Shown: positions 33,434 to 41,939, counted from the first letter of the stretch. The stretch: 64,000 nucleotides of DNA from Desulfovibrionales bacterium (GCA_028715605.1 JAQURM010000005.1:62001-126000); one strand, 5' to 3'. Program-made: numbers and translations. Notes: generated from the letters alone by a model not told the origin.

Positions 33434-35530
33434 TTAGGCCCCCCTTATGGTAAACCTGGCATCAACCGCTATAACCCCTTCGCCCCTGGATTTGGCCAGC
33501 AGGGGATTTACGTCGGCTTCCACAATTTCCGGAAAATCCTGGGCCAGTTGAGACATTATAAGCAGGGCTTCCTCAACGGCCTCAATATCTGCAGATTGTT
33601 CTCCCCGCACCCCGCGTAAAAGGGGAAAAGACCTTATCTCCCTCACCATCTCATGGGCATCTTCCCTGGCTAAAGGCGCCACACGGAAAGACACATCCTT
33701 AAGTACTTCTACATAAACACCACCTAAGCCGAACATAATCAACGTCCCGAACTGCGGATCCTTACTCAGACCCAGGATGACCTCTCTACCCCCTATAATC
33801 ATCTCCTGTACCATCACCCCGAGGATAGGGGCCTGAGGAGCCCTGGCCCGTGCCCGTGAGGTAATCTCAAAAAACGCCCTCTCTACCTCTTTTGCCGTAT
33901 TAATGCCAAGAATAACGCCGCCTATGTCACTCTTGTGAATAATCTGGTGTGCGGCAATCTTCATAACTACGGGATACCCGATACTATCGGCAGCAGCCAC
34001 CGCCTCCCTTGAGGTACGGGCCAGGATATTGGCCGGAACCTTAAAACCATAGGCCTGAAGAACTTCCCGCGCCTCAGCTTCTATAAGTTGATTACGGTTT
34101 TCATCGCGCACCCGGTCAAATATCTGCCATACCTTGTCCCGATCCGCCCGGTAACAAAGATGCGTGCGTGGGGGCTCATCCACCCATAAACGCTGGCGGT
34201 ACATACTATCCATAGCGGCTATGGCATCTTCAGGATAATTATAATGCGGGATGCCCTCCCGTAATAATATTTTTATCCCTTCTTCTACACGTTTCTTCCC
34301 CAGAAAGGAAGCAAAGACCGGTTTCGGCGATTGTTTCGCAAGTCCGGCAACAGCCTTGGCCGTCTCAGCCACATCAACCATAGCCGTGGGTGTCAGCAAG
34401 ATCAGGATGGCGTGCACCTGATCGTCTGCCTGTATGATGGCCAGGGTATCACGGTAACGCTCCGCTCCCGCATCGCCGATAATATCCACCGGGTTATAAA
34501 AGGAGGCGATAGGCGGCAGTATTTTTCGGAGCTTATCTATGGTCTCCTTGTTTAAGGAGGCCAGTATGAGATTGGAACGGTCACAGGCATCCGCGGCTAT
34601 TATACCCGGCCCGCCGGAGTTGGTGATAATGGCTATATTGGGGCCTTTAGGCAAAGGCTGGTAGGCAAAGGCCATGGCATAATTGAAAAGATCGTTGATG
34701 GAATGGGCGCGAATGACGCCGCTCTGGCGAAAGGCGGCCTGAAACGCCGCATCCGAGCCGGCCAGCGCGCCGGTATGCGAGGACGCTGCCTTGGCGCCGG
34801 AGGCCGTGGTGCCTGATTTGATGAGAATAACCGGCTTCCTTTTGGAGATCGCCCTGGCCACGTCCATAAAGGCCAGGCCGTCAGTTATGCCCTCCAGATA
34901 CCCCAGGACAACCTTGGTCTCCGGGTCTTCCGACAGGGCCATCAGCATCTCGATCTCGGAGATATCCGTCTTATTTCCCAGGCTGACGAACTTGGAAAAG
35001 CCGATGTCTTCGGCCAGAGACCAGTCCAGGATAGCCACACACAAGGCCCCGGATTGGGAAAAAAAGCCGATGTTGCCTTTAAGCGGCATGCCTGCCGCAA
35101 AAGAGGCGTTAACCCCGGAGGCTGTATCGATCAGGCCGACACAATTGGGGCCGACCATACGTATGCCGTATCTATTGATGGCATCCTTTAATTCGCGCTC
35201 CAGCCGGGCCCCTTCCGGCCCGACCTCCTTGAATCCCGCCGTTATAACCACTATCGAGTCGATTTTTTGGGCCGCGCATTCCTCGACTATCTGAATTACA
35301 TGCGGCGCAGGCACGCAAATTACGGCCAGGTCAACCGGGCCGGGTACGGAGGCCAAGTTCGGGTAGGCTTTAGTGCCCAGTATCTCCGTGGCAGCGGGAT
35401 TAACGGGATAAATCTGCCCCTGATACCCATAGCTCATCATGTTTTTTAAGACGTCATACCCGACCTTGCCCGGCTGACGTGAAGCGCCGACTACAGCTAC
35501 GGAACGGGGGCTGAAAAAGTGTTCTAACAT
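33434..35530 (-). CDS. Acetate-CoA ligase (ADP-forming), fused alpha-beta
   Basis: 698 residues. Converts acyl-CoA, ADP and phosphate to the acid, CoA and ATP, reversibly. The N-terminal CoA-binding domain has VAVVGASRQPGKVGYDVLKN. The ligase part follows, with the phosphohistidine candidate SSHTGALAGSDAAFQAAFRQ. The C-terminal ATP-grasp domain starts near residue 470 (EAREVLQAYGFKVPA, GYPVVMKIAAHQIIHKSDIGGV). The Pyrococcus enzyme has these as two proteins; here they are one. It would give substrate-level ATP from acetyl-CoA or other acyl-CoA. The BioD-like gene is in the same operon. Confidence 0.9.
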   Translation of the reverse strand: MLEHFFSPRSVAVVGASRQPGKVGYDVLKNMMSYGYQGQIYPVNPAATEILGTKAYPNLASVPGPVDLAVICVPAPHVIQIVEECAAQKIDSIVVITAGFKEVGPEGARLERELKDAINRYGIRMVGPNCVGLIDTASGVNASFAAGMPLKGNIGFFSQSGALCVAILDWSLAEDIGFSKFVSLGNKTDISEIEMLMALSEDPETKVVLGYLEGITDGLAFMDVARAISKRKPVILIKSGTTASGAKAASSHTGALAGSDAAFQAAFRQSGVIRAHSINDLFNYAMAFAYQPLPKGPNIAIITNSGGPGIIAADACDRSNLILASLNKETIDKLRKILPPIASFYNPVDIIGDAGAERYRDTLAIIQADDQVHAILILLTPTAMVDVAETAKAVAGLAKQSPKPVFASFLGKKRVEEGIKILLREGIPHYNYPEDAIAAMDSMYRQRLWVDEPPRTHLCYRADRDKVWQIFDRVRDENRNQLIEAEAREVLQAYGFKVPANILARTSREAVAAADSIGYPVVMKIAAHQIIHKSDIGGVILGINTAKEVERAFFEITSRARARAPQAPILGVMVQEMIIGGREVILGLSKDPQFGTLIMFGLGGVYVEVLKDVSFRVAPLAREDAHEMVREIRSFPLLRGVRGEQSADIEAVEEALLIMSQLAQDFPEIVEADVNPLLAKSRGEGVIAVDARFTIRGA

Positions 35531-35570
35531 AACGTCCTGCTCAGTTGATTTCTAATTCCAAAATTGAAGC

Positions 35571-35592
35571 TCCCCGCAGCTTGCTGCGGGGA
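35571..35592. repeat. Perfect hairpin CCCCGCAGC/GCTGCGGGG upstream of the ligase gene
   Basis: CTCCCCGCAGCTTGCTGCGG is a strong hairpin in the gap 35531-35805 with no T-run. A partial second copy (GTTGCAAGCAGCGGGGAATG) follows near 35639. Nothing else is recognised in this gap. Confidence 0.65.
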
Positions 35593-35805
35593 ATCTCCGT
35601 ATCCAAGGTAAAATGCATCGTATTCGCTCGCTAACCCCGTTGCAAGCAGCGGGGAATGCGCTCGCTATGCATGTCAAAGTTCAAATCAAAACCAAAGGAC
35701 TAAATATCAAAATTGGGCTTTCAGCTTTGAGCCTTAACCTTTGCAGCTTATGTTCAGGACTCTATTATGGTTCTCACAAGCATGTCAAGAATTTTAAAGA
35801 AGGGA

Positions 35806-36735
35806 TCAGATCAGAGTTCTAATGATTGTGAAACAAGTTAAAAAGGCTAGAGCAGGCGCCAGAATCCAGCTTAAAGCTATCTTTTTTAGTAGATTAACAC
35901 TTACAGTGCCGGTTCCTTTTAGCATCCCGATGCCGGTAATTCCACCAATAATGCAATAGGTTGTTGAAATCGGCATGCCCAGGGAAGTAAAAAGAAAAAC
36001 GCAACACCCGGCGCCAAACTGCGCGGCAAATCCTGAATAAGGGTCTAGTGCCGTTATCCCACTTCCGATAGTCTCTATTATCCGGTTGCTTAAAAGTACG
36101 GCGCCAAGGAACACTAAAAAAGCGCCTCCTAAAAATGCCCATGTCTCATCGATCAAACCGGTATGAATGATCGGTCCCAGGATGGTAGCAAGTTCATTAG
36201 CTCCGGTAGTGTAGGCTATGATAATCCCGCTTGCGAGCAAGAGCACCCTGATAATCCTTTCAATTTGCAGGAAGGGTAGTTTGGAGAGGGTCTTTTCCAT
36301 TGCCCGGTATATTATCAATGACGCAAAAAAGGCCGCCAGGGGAGATATGGCCCACGAAAGAAGAATCTCAAAAAGTGATCCGTAGTTCACGTCTGCCCCC
36401 AGGGCGGTTCCAGAGCCGGTTAAGCTTCCGATTATTACCTGATGGGTGGAAACCGGCAGCCTCTTCCAGTTGGAAATAATGATCAAAATGGCGGATACAA
36501 GCAAAGATATCCCCAAAATACGCAAATCCATTTCTACGATATCTTTCCCAACAGTCTTCATCACCTTTCGGCCTTGCAACAGTATTCCAACCAGAACGAA
36601 TACCCCGAACAGGATTACAGCCCTTCTAAAGGATATTATCCTGCATCCTATACATATTCCCAGGGCATTGGAGGTGTCGTTGGAACCGACACTAAGAGCT
36701 ATGAGAAGGCTGGCTATAAGCGGAATCGGTTGCAT
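35806..36735 (-). CDS. Inorganic phosphate transporter, PiT family
   Basis: 309 residues, nearly all membrane helices. The two inverted family signatures are present: SVGSNDTSNALG near the N-terminus and TTGANELATILGPI at about residue 170. A PVSTHQVIIGSLTGSG segment and its echo MPISTTYCIIGGITGIG complete the internal duplication. Length is a bit short for PiT (often about 330 or more). It is the last gene of an operon with a DUF47 protein and a CBS-domain protein; DUF47 partners usually modulate PiT transport. Confidence 0.9.
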   Translation of the reverse strand: MQPIPLIASLLIALSVGSNDTSNALGICIGCRIISFRRAVILFGVFVLVGILLQGRKVMKTVGKDIVEMDLRILGISLLVSAILIIISNWKRLPVSTHQVIIGSLTGSGTALGADVNYGSLFEILLSWAISPLAAFFASLIIYRAMEKTLSKLPFLQIERIIRVLLLASGIIIAYTTGANELATILGPIIHTGLIDETWAFLGGAFLVFLGAVLLSNRIIETIGSGITALDPYSGFAAQFGAGCCVFLFTSLGMPISTTYCIIGGITGIGMLKGTGTVSVNLLKKIALSWILAPALAFLTCFTIIRTLI

Positions 36736-36748
36736 TCAATAGGTGAGA

Positions 36749-37375
36749 TCATCGTAGGCTTATATTTATTATCTGCAGATAATCGCTGGCGTCTTCGATT
36801 AAATCGCTTGTACTGGTAAGGTCATGTATAAAATCAGAGAGTGCTTTGCCCTCCCAGAAGTTTTTAATCTCTTTTGTCCGGAGCCTTTTGAGCAGGTCAA
36901 ATTCTATCTCATCAACCTTCTTTTCATAAATTCTAATAGCCAGGCTTTTTTCCCTCAAGTCAGCACGTCCGGATAATGTCTCAATGGCCGCTAAAAGCAT
37001 CTCGCACATCTTCGCACTGATGTCCGCAATTCTGGCACAGTCATCCTTTGTTTCTTCATCTAACTCTAAATCCGTGTATTCAATAGCCGCATCTTTCGTT
37101 ACGTCCAAGGCATTATCTACTATCTCCACGAATCTGCATATATTAGGCCGTAGAAACGGTAAAAAGGCCCCTTCATAGATATTTGAAAATATCTCCCTCC
37201 GGACTATATCTCCCTCTCTTTCCAAATCGGAGACACTCGATATTAACTCCTTATCCCGGTTCTCTATCGCGGTCTTAAGGGTCGTACAGGCTGAACAAAG
37301 AAACCCCATGTGTTTCTTCATCTTATCTACGACTTCCAGTTCCTTCTTGCCGCCCAGAAACAGTTCTTTAAGCAC
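36749..37375 (-). CDS. DUF47 / PhoU-like phosphate transport accessory protein
   Basis: 208 residues, nearly all helical, with the DUF47 features GGKKELEVVDKMKKH, LEREGDIVRREIFSNIYEGAFLPFLRP and VEIVDNALDVTKDAAIEY. The pattern EIVDNALDVTKDA is the PhoU-like repeat with acidic metal-binding residues. Thirteen bases separate it from the PiT gene and it overlaps the CBS gene by eight. It likely adjusts transport to phosphate levels. Confidence 0.9.
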   Translation of the reverse strand: MLKELFLGGKKELEVVDKMKKHMGFLCSACTTLKTAIENRDKELISSVSDLEREGDIVRREIFSNIYEGAFLPFLRPNICRFVEIVDNALDVTKDAAIEYTDLELDEETKDDCARIADISAKMCEMLLAAIETLSGRADLREKSLAIRIYEKKVDEIEFDLLKRLRTKEIKNFWEGKALSDFIHDLTSTSDLIEDASDYLQIINISLR

Positions 37376-37772
37376 TATGCCCCTCTATTGCTTTCTCTAT
37401 CAGCGAACCAGCCATGACATCAAATAAAGATACAACCCCGCGGACTTTGCCTTCTTCACACACAATGACCCTGGCAATATTGAACTTTTCCATCAAGGCC
37501 ATGACATGTTCGATGGGCATGTCTTTGGTAACACATACCAATGGCTTGGAAGTAATTTCTCCGACCTTTATTTTCCTTGGGTTAAGATTCTTATTTATGA
37601 TCTTAAACACAATATCTCTTACCGTAATTAATCCATAAACATCCTGCTCATCCTTGGGATTTACCAGTAAAGACCGGATCCTTTTATCAACCATCTTTTC
37701 TATGGCATCGTACACCGTGGACTCGGGTTCTATGTACTCTATCTTTTTGTTCATTACCTCTTCTACCTTCAT
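37368..37772 (-). CDS. CBS-pair domain protein
   Basis: 134 residues containing a tandem CBS domain pair, starting VEEVMNKKIEYIEPESTVYDAIEKMVDKRIRSLLV and VGEITSKPLVCVTKDMPIEHVMALM. Such pairs bind adenine nucleotides. It is the first gene of the CBS-DUF47-PiT operon, so it probably couples phosphate import to energy state; that is inference. GGAGG precedes the ATG at 37772. Confidence 0.88.
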   Translation of the reverse strand: MKVEEVMNKKIEYIEPESTVYDAIEKMVDKRIRSLLVNPKDEQDVYGLITVRDIVFKIINKNLNPRKIKVGEITSKPLVCVTKDMPIEHVMALMEKFNIARVIVCEEGKVRGVVSLFDVMAGSLIEKAIEGHSA

Positions 37773-37885
37773 ACGCTTTCCTCCAGTCTAACTGTACACA
37801 TCCGGTATGCCCACTCCCTATGGGTCTTAACACATATTTCTAAACTATTTTATCCTTAGAAGCCATCTTTTTTATTATCTACTAT

Positions 37886-37981
37886 GTCGCCTGCCGTTTT
37901 GAGTGCCTGAGAAGGGCGAAGCCTTTGGATGTTAACCTCAAGCACTCTTTTATCTGCCGTTTTTGCACTGTGTTAGGCGAC
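37886..37981 (-). other. attC-like recombination site, downstream of the DUF2283 gene
   Basis: On the minus strand GCCTAAC (37979-37973) matches the R'' consensus RYYYAAC and contains the stop codon of the DUF2283 gene. GTCGCCT and AGGCGAC (37886-37892, 37975-37981) frame an imperfect hairpin with GAGTGC/GCACTC inside. The other end reads GCAGGCG rather than GTTRRRY, so this copy is degenerate. Confidence 0.5.
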
Positions 37982-38188
37982 GTGTTTCTTCAGTTCGATT
38001 GAGAGAGGTGTTTGCTCTTTCAGCGTACTGACTTTCAATATGGAAAATCCAATGACATTCCCTTCATTATCTACTTTTTCCATCACTGCGTCATTTTCTG
38101 TTTCTTTGAAATAGCCCGTCTTTCGTTCAAAGAGAACTTCAAGATAATCCCCTTCTTTGTCATACCAAACTTTTATTGCTTCTCCCAT
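37973..38188 (-). CDS. DUF2283 family protein
   Basis: 71 residues. IKVWYDKEGDYLEVLFE followed by NVIGFSILKVSTL is the DUF2283 signature. Its function is not known; small proteins of this type are often paired with a toxin-like partner. It overlaps the upstream gene by 16 bases, with GGAG before its ATG. The stop TAA falls within GCCTAAC of the attC-like site, as in integron cassettes. Confidence 0.82.
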   Translation of the reverse strand: MGEAIKVWYDKEGDYLEVLFERKTGYFKETENDAVMEKVDNEGNVIGFSILKVSTLKEQTPLSIELKKHVA

Positions 38189-38487
38189 AACACATCTCCT
38201 TTTTTGATAGTGTCCGTAAAATACGCCGTCAATATAAAAACATCATCAACTCTTACCTTCACGATAACACACAGATATTTCTCATCAGCAGGAGTCATCA
38301 GGTAATGGCGATAAAAGAGTTCCGCTTCTGAATCTGTCTTCGATCTGACAACAATCTCCGGATGTGATAACGTTTCTGCAACCTTGTCAATTTGACCAGC
38401 CATTTCCGGATGGTCATTCTCAAAGTGTTCAAGACGCTCATCAGTAAGGCGCACGTTCCTATCATATAAGTCCTTAAACCATCTCAT
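38173..38487 (-). CDS. Putative toxin-like partner of the DUF2283 protein
   Basis: 104 residues: WFKDLYDRNVRLTDERLEHF, then HPEMAGQIDKVAETLSHPEIV, then a beta-rich end with KYLCVIVKVRVDDVFILTAYF. The layout (helix, PEIV strand, C-terminal sheet with a tyrosine) is like small RNase-type proteins of the PBECR/BECR kind, but no catalytic set is certain. It is the first gene of the cassette and overlaps its partner. Toxin activity is inference. Confidence 0.65.
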   Translation of the reverse strand: MRWFKDLYDRNVRLTDERLEHFENDHPEMAGQIDKVAETLSHPEIVVRSKTDSEAELFYRHYLMTPADEKYLCVIVKVRVDDVFILTAYFTDTIKKGDVLWEKQ

Positions 38488-38528
38488 TTTATAATACCAC
38501 TCTTTTAAATATGTTCTAAAGAAACATG

Positions 38529-38695
38529 TCGCCTAACGGGCTGGCGGGTTGGCGATATGCCCCGAAGGGGCATTTCAGCGAAGCCGCTAAACCGTGAGAT
38601 AGGCGATGTCGCGAGCAACACGTACTTCCCTTTTTGAAGCCTGTAACGGTTGATTGGAGCGGCTGAACTGCCACCAACCCGCCAGCCCGATAGGC
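38529..38695 (-). other. attC-like recombination site upstream of the cassette genes
   Basis: GCCTAAC (38531-38537) plus GGGCTGGCGGGTTGG at one end, and CCAACCCGCCAGCCC plus GATAGGC (38689-38695) at the other, are inverted repeats of 22 bases with one mismatch. On the minus strand the inner end reads GTTAGGC, the R' consensus. The cassette's first gene begins 44 bases later. The loop of about 120 bases is long for attC and includes a CCCC/GGGG hairpin. Confidence 0.6.
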
Positions 38696-38944
38696 AAAAC
38701 CGGCAGGGATTTTCACTAACCCTCCTACTGCCTGATTTTTCGATTATTACTCCCTTCCCTCCCGGGAAGCATCCCGAAGCCGGCCGAGCGATGTCTTGCC
38801 TATCGGGATGGCTTTGCGAAACAAACAGGCCACGGTCAAGGAATCCAATATGAAGACTGTTTGTTTGCCGTCAGGCCCTTTGCGCGAACCTGTTGTTATC
38901 TGTCCGGCGCGGGCAGTCTTTAAAAACAAAAGTGCCTTTGCAAT
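38696..38944. repeat. Further palindromic remnants, no gene seen
   Basis: GATAGGCAAAACCGGC (38689-38704) faces GCCGGC (38778-38783) and GCCTATCGGG (38809-38818), so another pair of inverted ends spans about 115 bases. A GTTATCTGTCCGGCGCGGGC unit (38892-38911) resembles GTTATCTGCCGTTGCGGGC at 39181-39199. This looks like debris of the same cassette-type element. Confidence 0.4.
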
Positions 38945-39139
38945 TCAGGCAGACAAAACATACTTCTCGATACGATCAATTTTCTTAATAATTTCTTCAC
39001 TGGGTTTACAGGACTGAATATCTTTCTTCAATTCTTCTAATTGATATTCGATGTCCAGTTTAACTTTCTCTTCCATATAGGACTGTTTAAATTCAGGAAC
39101 AGAAAGCTGTTTTTGAAAGTACTTTTTTGCGGTATTCAT
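38945..39139 (-). CDS. Small helical protein, antitoxin-like
   Basis: 64 residues, charged and helical. FQKQLSVPEFKQSYMEEK resembles the N-terminal part of Xre-type antitoxins, but no helix-turn-helix follows. GAGGT precedes the ATG. No toxin partner is beside it. Its stop lies in GCCTGAAT, similar to the attC-like GCCTAAC. Function unknown. Confidence 0.55.
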   Translation of the reverse strand: MNTAKKYFQKQLSVPEFKQSYMEEKVKLDIEYQLEELKKDIQSCKPSEEIIKKIDRIEKYVLSA

Positions 39140-39334
39140 TTATTACCTCAATTTTCCGAAGGGTGTAAACGCCAACCCGCTGTTATCTGCCGTTGCGGGC
39201 AAGTCCTTTTAAATAGTCGCCGTCCTACTGCTTTGTGGGCGATGACAAAATAACTTATAAATTTTATGTCTCCTTCTAAGTAATGAGGACATTCTCCTTT
39301 CTTTATGACTTTCCCTAATTATTCATCTCACCCT

Positions 39335-40561
39335 CTATATTTCTACGAACATAGAGGTAAGACAATCGGGCCAGTATAAAATTATTTTTTCTTCATTTTT
39401 CCGAAGAATTAACCTGATAGGTCCATCTTGGGATATGACAAAGACAATACTATCCGGACACGCACCGGCAAAATTTATTGCTGAATTGTGTTTAGTCCCA
39501 AGCTTAGAAACATCGATAGCTTCTCCTCCTGTTTCGAATCCATTTGATCCAAGCCCATCAGGTCCTTTTATAATGCTACCGCCCCACTTTGGAGCGTCAA
39601 GTGTAGAACCAAATGATAGGATATCTAAATCTGCGGTTATTATTAGTGCGCCATCAATACATGACGACTGAGCTAAAAAGTCTAGTCTTTCAGCAAATAT
39701 TTTATTTAATCCAGATCTTGCGGCAATATCCCCACTATGTAGGCTTAACACTTTTACTATCAGTTCATTTAATTTGAAGCTTTCTTTTAAAACGTATTTT
39801 GATACGATAACATTTTCATATTGTTCAATTTTATTGCTCGGCAATAAGACTATCGTTCCTCCATGACCACGTTTAGCCGCTTGAAATAATAAATAAAGGA
39901 GCGCTTCACGATAAAATAGCCAGTATTTATTTTGAAATTTTCTGAATCCCTCGTGGCTTTTAATCGCATCTAAAAGATATGGTACCAAAGCATACCCAAT
40001 AGGACTTGGTGTTGAACGTTCAAAGCTCCCATTTATGAACCGACCGATTATTGAATCTTCACGAGAAATCAAAAGTGATCCCGGGGAAGTAGCTGTCACT
40101 GTTATAACATCTGGACGAAAATAATCAAAATCTGTAAAGGCAAACGAGTTTTCGGTAAATCTGCTACGGTGGGGTCTATAGAACATTACACCCCAGATTT
40201 CATATTCAATTCGCGTTTCGTCTTTTGGAGCAACAATTAAAGAAGAATTTACAAGATCAAATGCAGGCGCAATTTTTGCGATAGAGTCCTCTTTAAATGG
40301 AAGACTTTCCTCAAATGGCATAATAAGTTGTTTCCGGCCAAAAGATTGTTCTTCCATAATAGAGTTCTTATATAAAAGCGTAATGCTAAAAGTTATTGGC
40401 CTATCTTCTTCACGTTTTAAGCTCGCCAAAAAACTTTTCTCTACGATAATGCGTATATCTTGAAGATGAGGAAGTGGTTTTTGCTTTCTACCCCTATGAG
40501 GATGAGTCTGATCATCCGACCAAGCGTCGATTATTTTGTGAATTATTGATTCCTCAAACAT
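39335..40561 (-). CDS. Diadenylate-cyclase-like protein with N-terminal sensor-type domain
   Basis: 408 residues. The C-terminal third resembles the DisA_N diadenylate cyclase domain: CIDGALIITADLDILSFG (the DGA motif) and LGTKHNSAINFAGACPDSIVFVISQDGPIRL, which lines up with the LGTRHRAA...SEE region of CdaA/DisA. The usual RHR reads KHN, so catalysis is uncertain. The N-terminal two-thirds is probably a sensor domain, comparable to the DACNV-type domains predicted next to such cyclases. Codon use is AT-rich compared with neighbours and there is no clear ribosome site. It sits among toxin-antitoxin-like genes, which suggests a stress or defence role. Confidence 0.65.
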   Translation of the reverse strand: MFEESIIHKIIDAWSDDQTHPHRGRKQKPLPHLQDIRIIVEKSFLASLKREEDRPITFSITLLYKNSIMEEQSFGRKQLIMPFEESLPFKEDSIAKIAPAFDLVNSSLIVAPKDETRIEYEIWGVMFYRPHRSRFTENSFAFTDFDYFRPDVITVTATSPGSLLISREDSIIGRFINGSFERSTPSPIGYALVPYLLDAIKSHEGFRKFQNKYWLFYREALLYLLFQAAKRGHGGTIVLLPSNKIEQYENVIVSKYVLKESFKLNELIVKVLSLHSGDIAARSGLNKIFAERLDFLAQSSCIDGALIITADLDILSFGSTLDAPKWGGSIIKGPDGLGSNGFETGGEAIDVSKLGTKHNSAINFAGACPDSIVFVISQDGPIRLILRKNEEKIILYWPDCLTSMFVEI

Positions 40562-40680
40562 AACTGATTTAATTTTAATAACTTTTTGAATGATAGCTCT
40601 TTTCTTTGTTCTTTCTACATACCTGCAATGAGCGGTTTGGCTCCACGGACATAATCCTATTTAGTGGAGAATATCAACAC

Positions 40681-40795
40681 CTGTTTCGGATATTCTACTT
40701 CCGTCCTCGGCCCGCCAAGGCGGGCTGCCTGAATGCCGGAATCTCCCCCCTGACAAATATGTTGCCGATCTCTGTTACGGCCCTCATATTCTCCT
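40681..40795. repeat. Direct repeat B, left copy
   Basis: CTGTTTCGGATATTCTACTT followed by a GC-rich variable part and GACAAATATGTTGCCGATCT. The end part (40736-40792) is almost the same as 41552-41606. It lies in the 383-base gap 40562-40944, where no gene is seen. Confidence 0.75.
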
Positions 40796-40944
40796 ATGAC
40801 CCTGTTATCCCATTACTTGGTACACAGCACTAGCCTTTTCTCTCCGCCCGCTGATATTCTCCATTGCTCACCCCGTCATTTCAGAGCACCTTGCAGTAGT
40901 TCCATAACCTTTGAAAAGTAGCTGTTCTTTCGTGTGCCATAATA

Positions 40945-41175
40945 CTACCCGCGCTGTTTTTTGATGAGACCTAAAAGGTCTTCCTTTCGAAGGCCACATT
41001 GTTTCAAAATGCCAAGGATTGTTCCTTTGGCAAGTTCATCATGGAGAGGCACAACAGTCTTATAAGCCTCTTTCTGCAGACTTATATGGCTACCCTTCCG
41101 GCGCACCACATGAAATCCATACTTTTCAAGAGCACGAACCATTTCCTTGCCAGAAATAATGGGAAGTTTAGGCAT
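40945..41175 (-). CDS. hicA: HicA mRNA interferase toxin
   Basis: 76 residues from ATG 41175, which lies inside the last codons of hicB, with GAGG nine bases upstream. ISGKEMVRALEKYGFHVVRRKGSHISLQKE has the family's double-stranded RNA-binding-like fold and the catalytic histidine in GSHISL. It cleaves mRNA unless bound by HicB. A TTG at 41184 would add three residues. The partner is directly upstream in the order hicB-hicA. Confidence 0.9.
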   Translation of the reverse strand: MPKLPIISGKEMVRALEKYGFHVVRRKGSHISLQKEAYKTVVPLHDELAKGTILGILKQCGLRKEDLLGLIKKQRG

Positions 41176-41389
41176 TGGCAGCAACCTCGAAAGGATAGAG
41201 AACTACTTCACCCGTACTTTCCGGCAGGTCTTCGCTTCCAAAACTCTCAAGATAGAGTTCTACTGCTTCCTTAAGGTTTGACTGGGCCTCCTCAATCGTC
41301 TTACCCTGACTTACAACACCCAATTCCACACAATGAGCAACATACCACTTCTCTTCCTTGGTAATTATTGCGGTAAACTTTTTAGACAT
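41168..41389 (-). CDS. hicB: HicB antitoxin
   Basis: 73 residues. The partial RNase H-like fold is clear from FTAIITKEEKWYVAHCVELGVVSQGKTIEEAQSNLKEAVELYLE. The short C-terminus has no added DNA-binding domain, so self-regulation would need another factor. GGAG precedes the ATG. It overlaps hicA by eight bases. Confidence 0.9.
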   Translation of the reverse strand: MSKKFTAIITKEEKWYVAHCVELGVVSQGKTIEEAQSNLKEAVELYLESFGSEDLPESTGEVVLYPFEVAANA

Positions 41390-41491
41390 GGTGCGTCTCC
41401 TTTAAAAAGGATTGTTTGGATTTTCTATGTTTGTGTTTTGTTTGTTTTATTTTACCCTCATTTGACCCTCCAGATCTTGGGATTATCCAAG

Positions 41492-41610
41492 ATGTTTCGA
41501 ATATTCCACTTCTTCCCACCCCGTGCGTGGCACAGCTACAAATGGCTGAAGTGCCGGAATCTCCCCCTGACAAATATGTTGCCGATCTCTGTTACGGCTC
41601 TCATATCTTT
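41492..41610. repeat. Direct repeat B, right copy
   Basis: GATGTTTCGAATATTCCACT...GTGCCGGAATCTCCCCCTGA and CAAATATGTTGCCGATCTCT match the left copy, which is about 810 bases away. The hicBA genes lie between them. Confidence 0.75.
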
Positions 41611-41639
41611 GCTGTATGCATCGGAATTGTCAAATGTTT

Positions 41640-41835
41640 TCTATAAGCAGAAATCCGCTGTCTCTTCTTCCTATTACCGGTTTCCTTCCGTGAGGAGGTC
41701 GTTTCAGAAATCACTATCTCCGGTAATAGCTCTCCAGCCGCGAAGAATCGCAGCAAGATGCTGCTCCTACGGGCCTGCACGTCGCATGCAGCTAGGTGGA
41801 AACGCCCTCAAAATGTAGGAGCACTTTCCAAGCGC
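41640..41835. repeat. REP-like palindromes upstream of radC
   Basis: CGCAGCAAGATGCTGCTCCTAC (GCAGCA/TGCTGC) and a TCCGGTAATAGCTCTCCAGC unit, then AATGTAGGAGCACTTTCC, resemble REP sequences of other proteobacteria. The 550-base gap 41390-41939 has no credible gene. Confidence 0.5.
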
Positions 41836-41939
41836 AACGGGGCCTTTTCTCATTTTTGGCAGCGAATCCGATGCCAAAATAATATTCTGGATTCGCCGCG
41901 CCATTTAACTTTTTCTCACCTCCGCCGATATTTCCCATT

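Noticed and set aside
41333-41818. 161-codon open frame downstream of hicB
   Set aside because: It consists of the antisense of hicB start, direct repeat B and REP-like sequence, with no domain.
37800-41900. Prophage
   Set aside because: No integrase, capsid, terminase or tail proteins; small genes and repeats fit a cassette or genomic island better.
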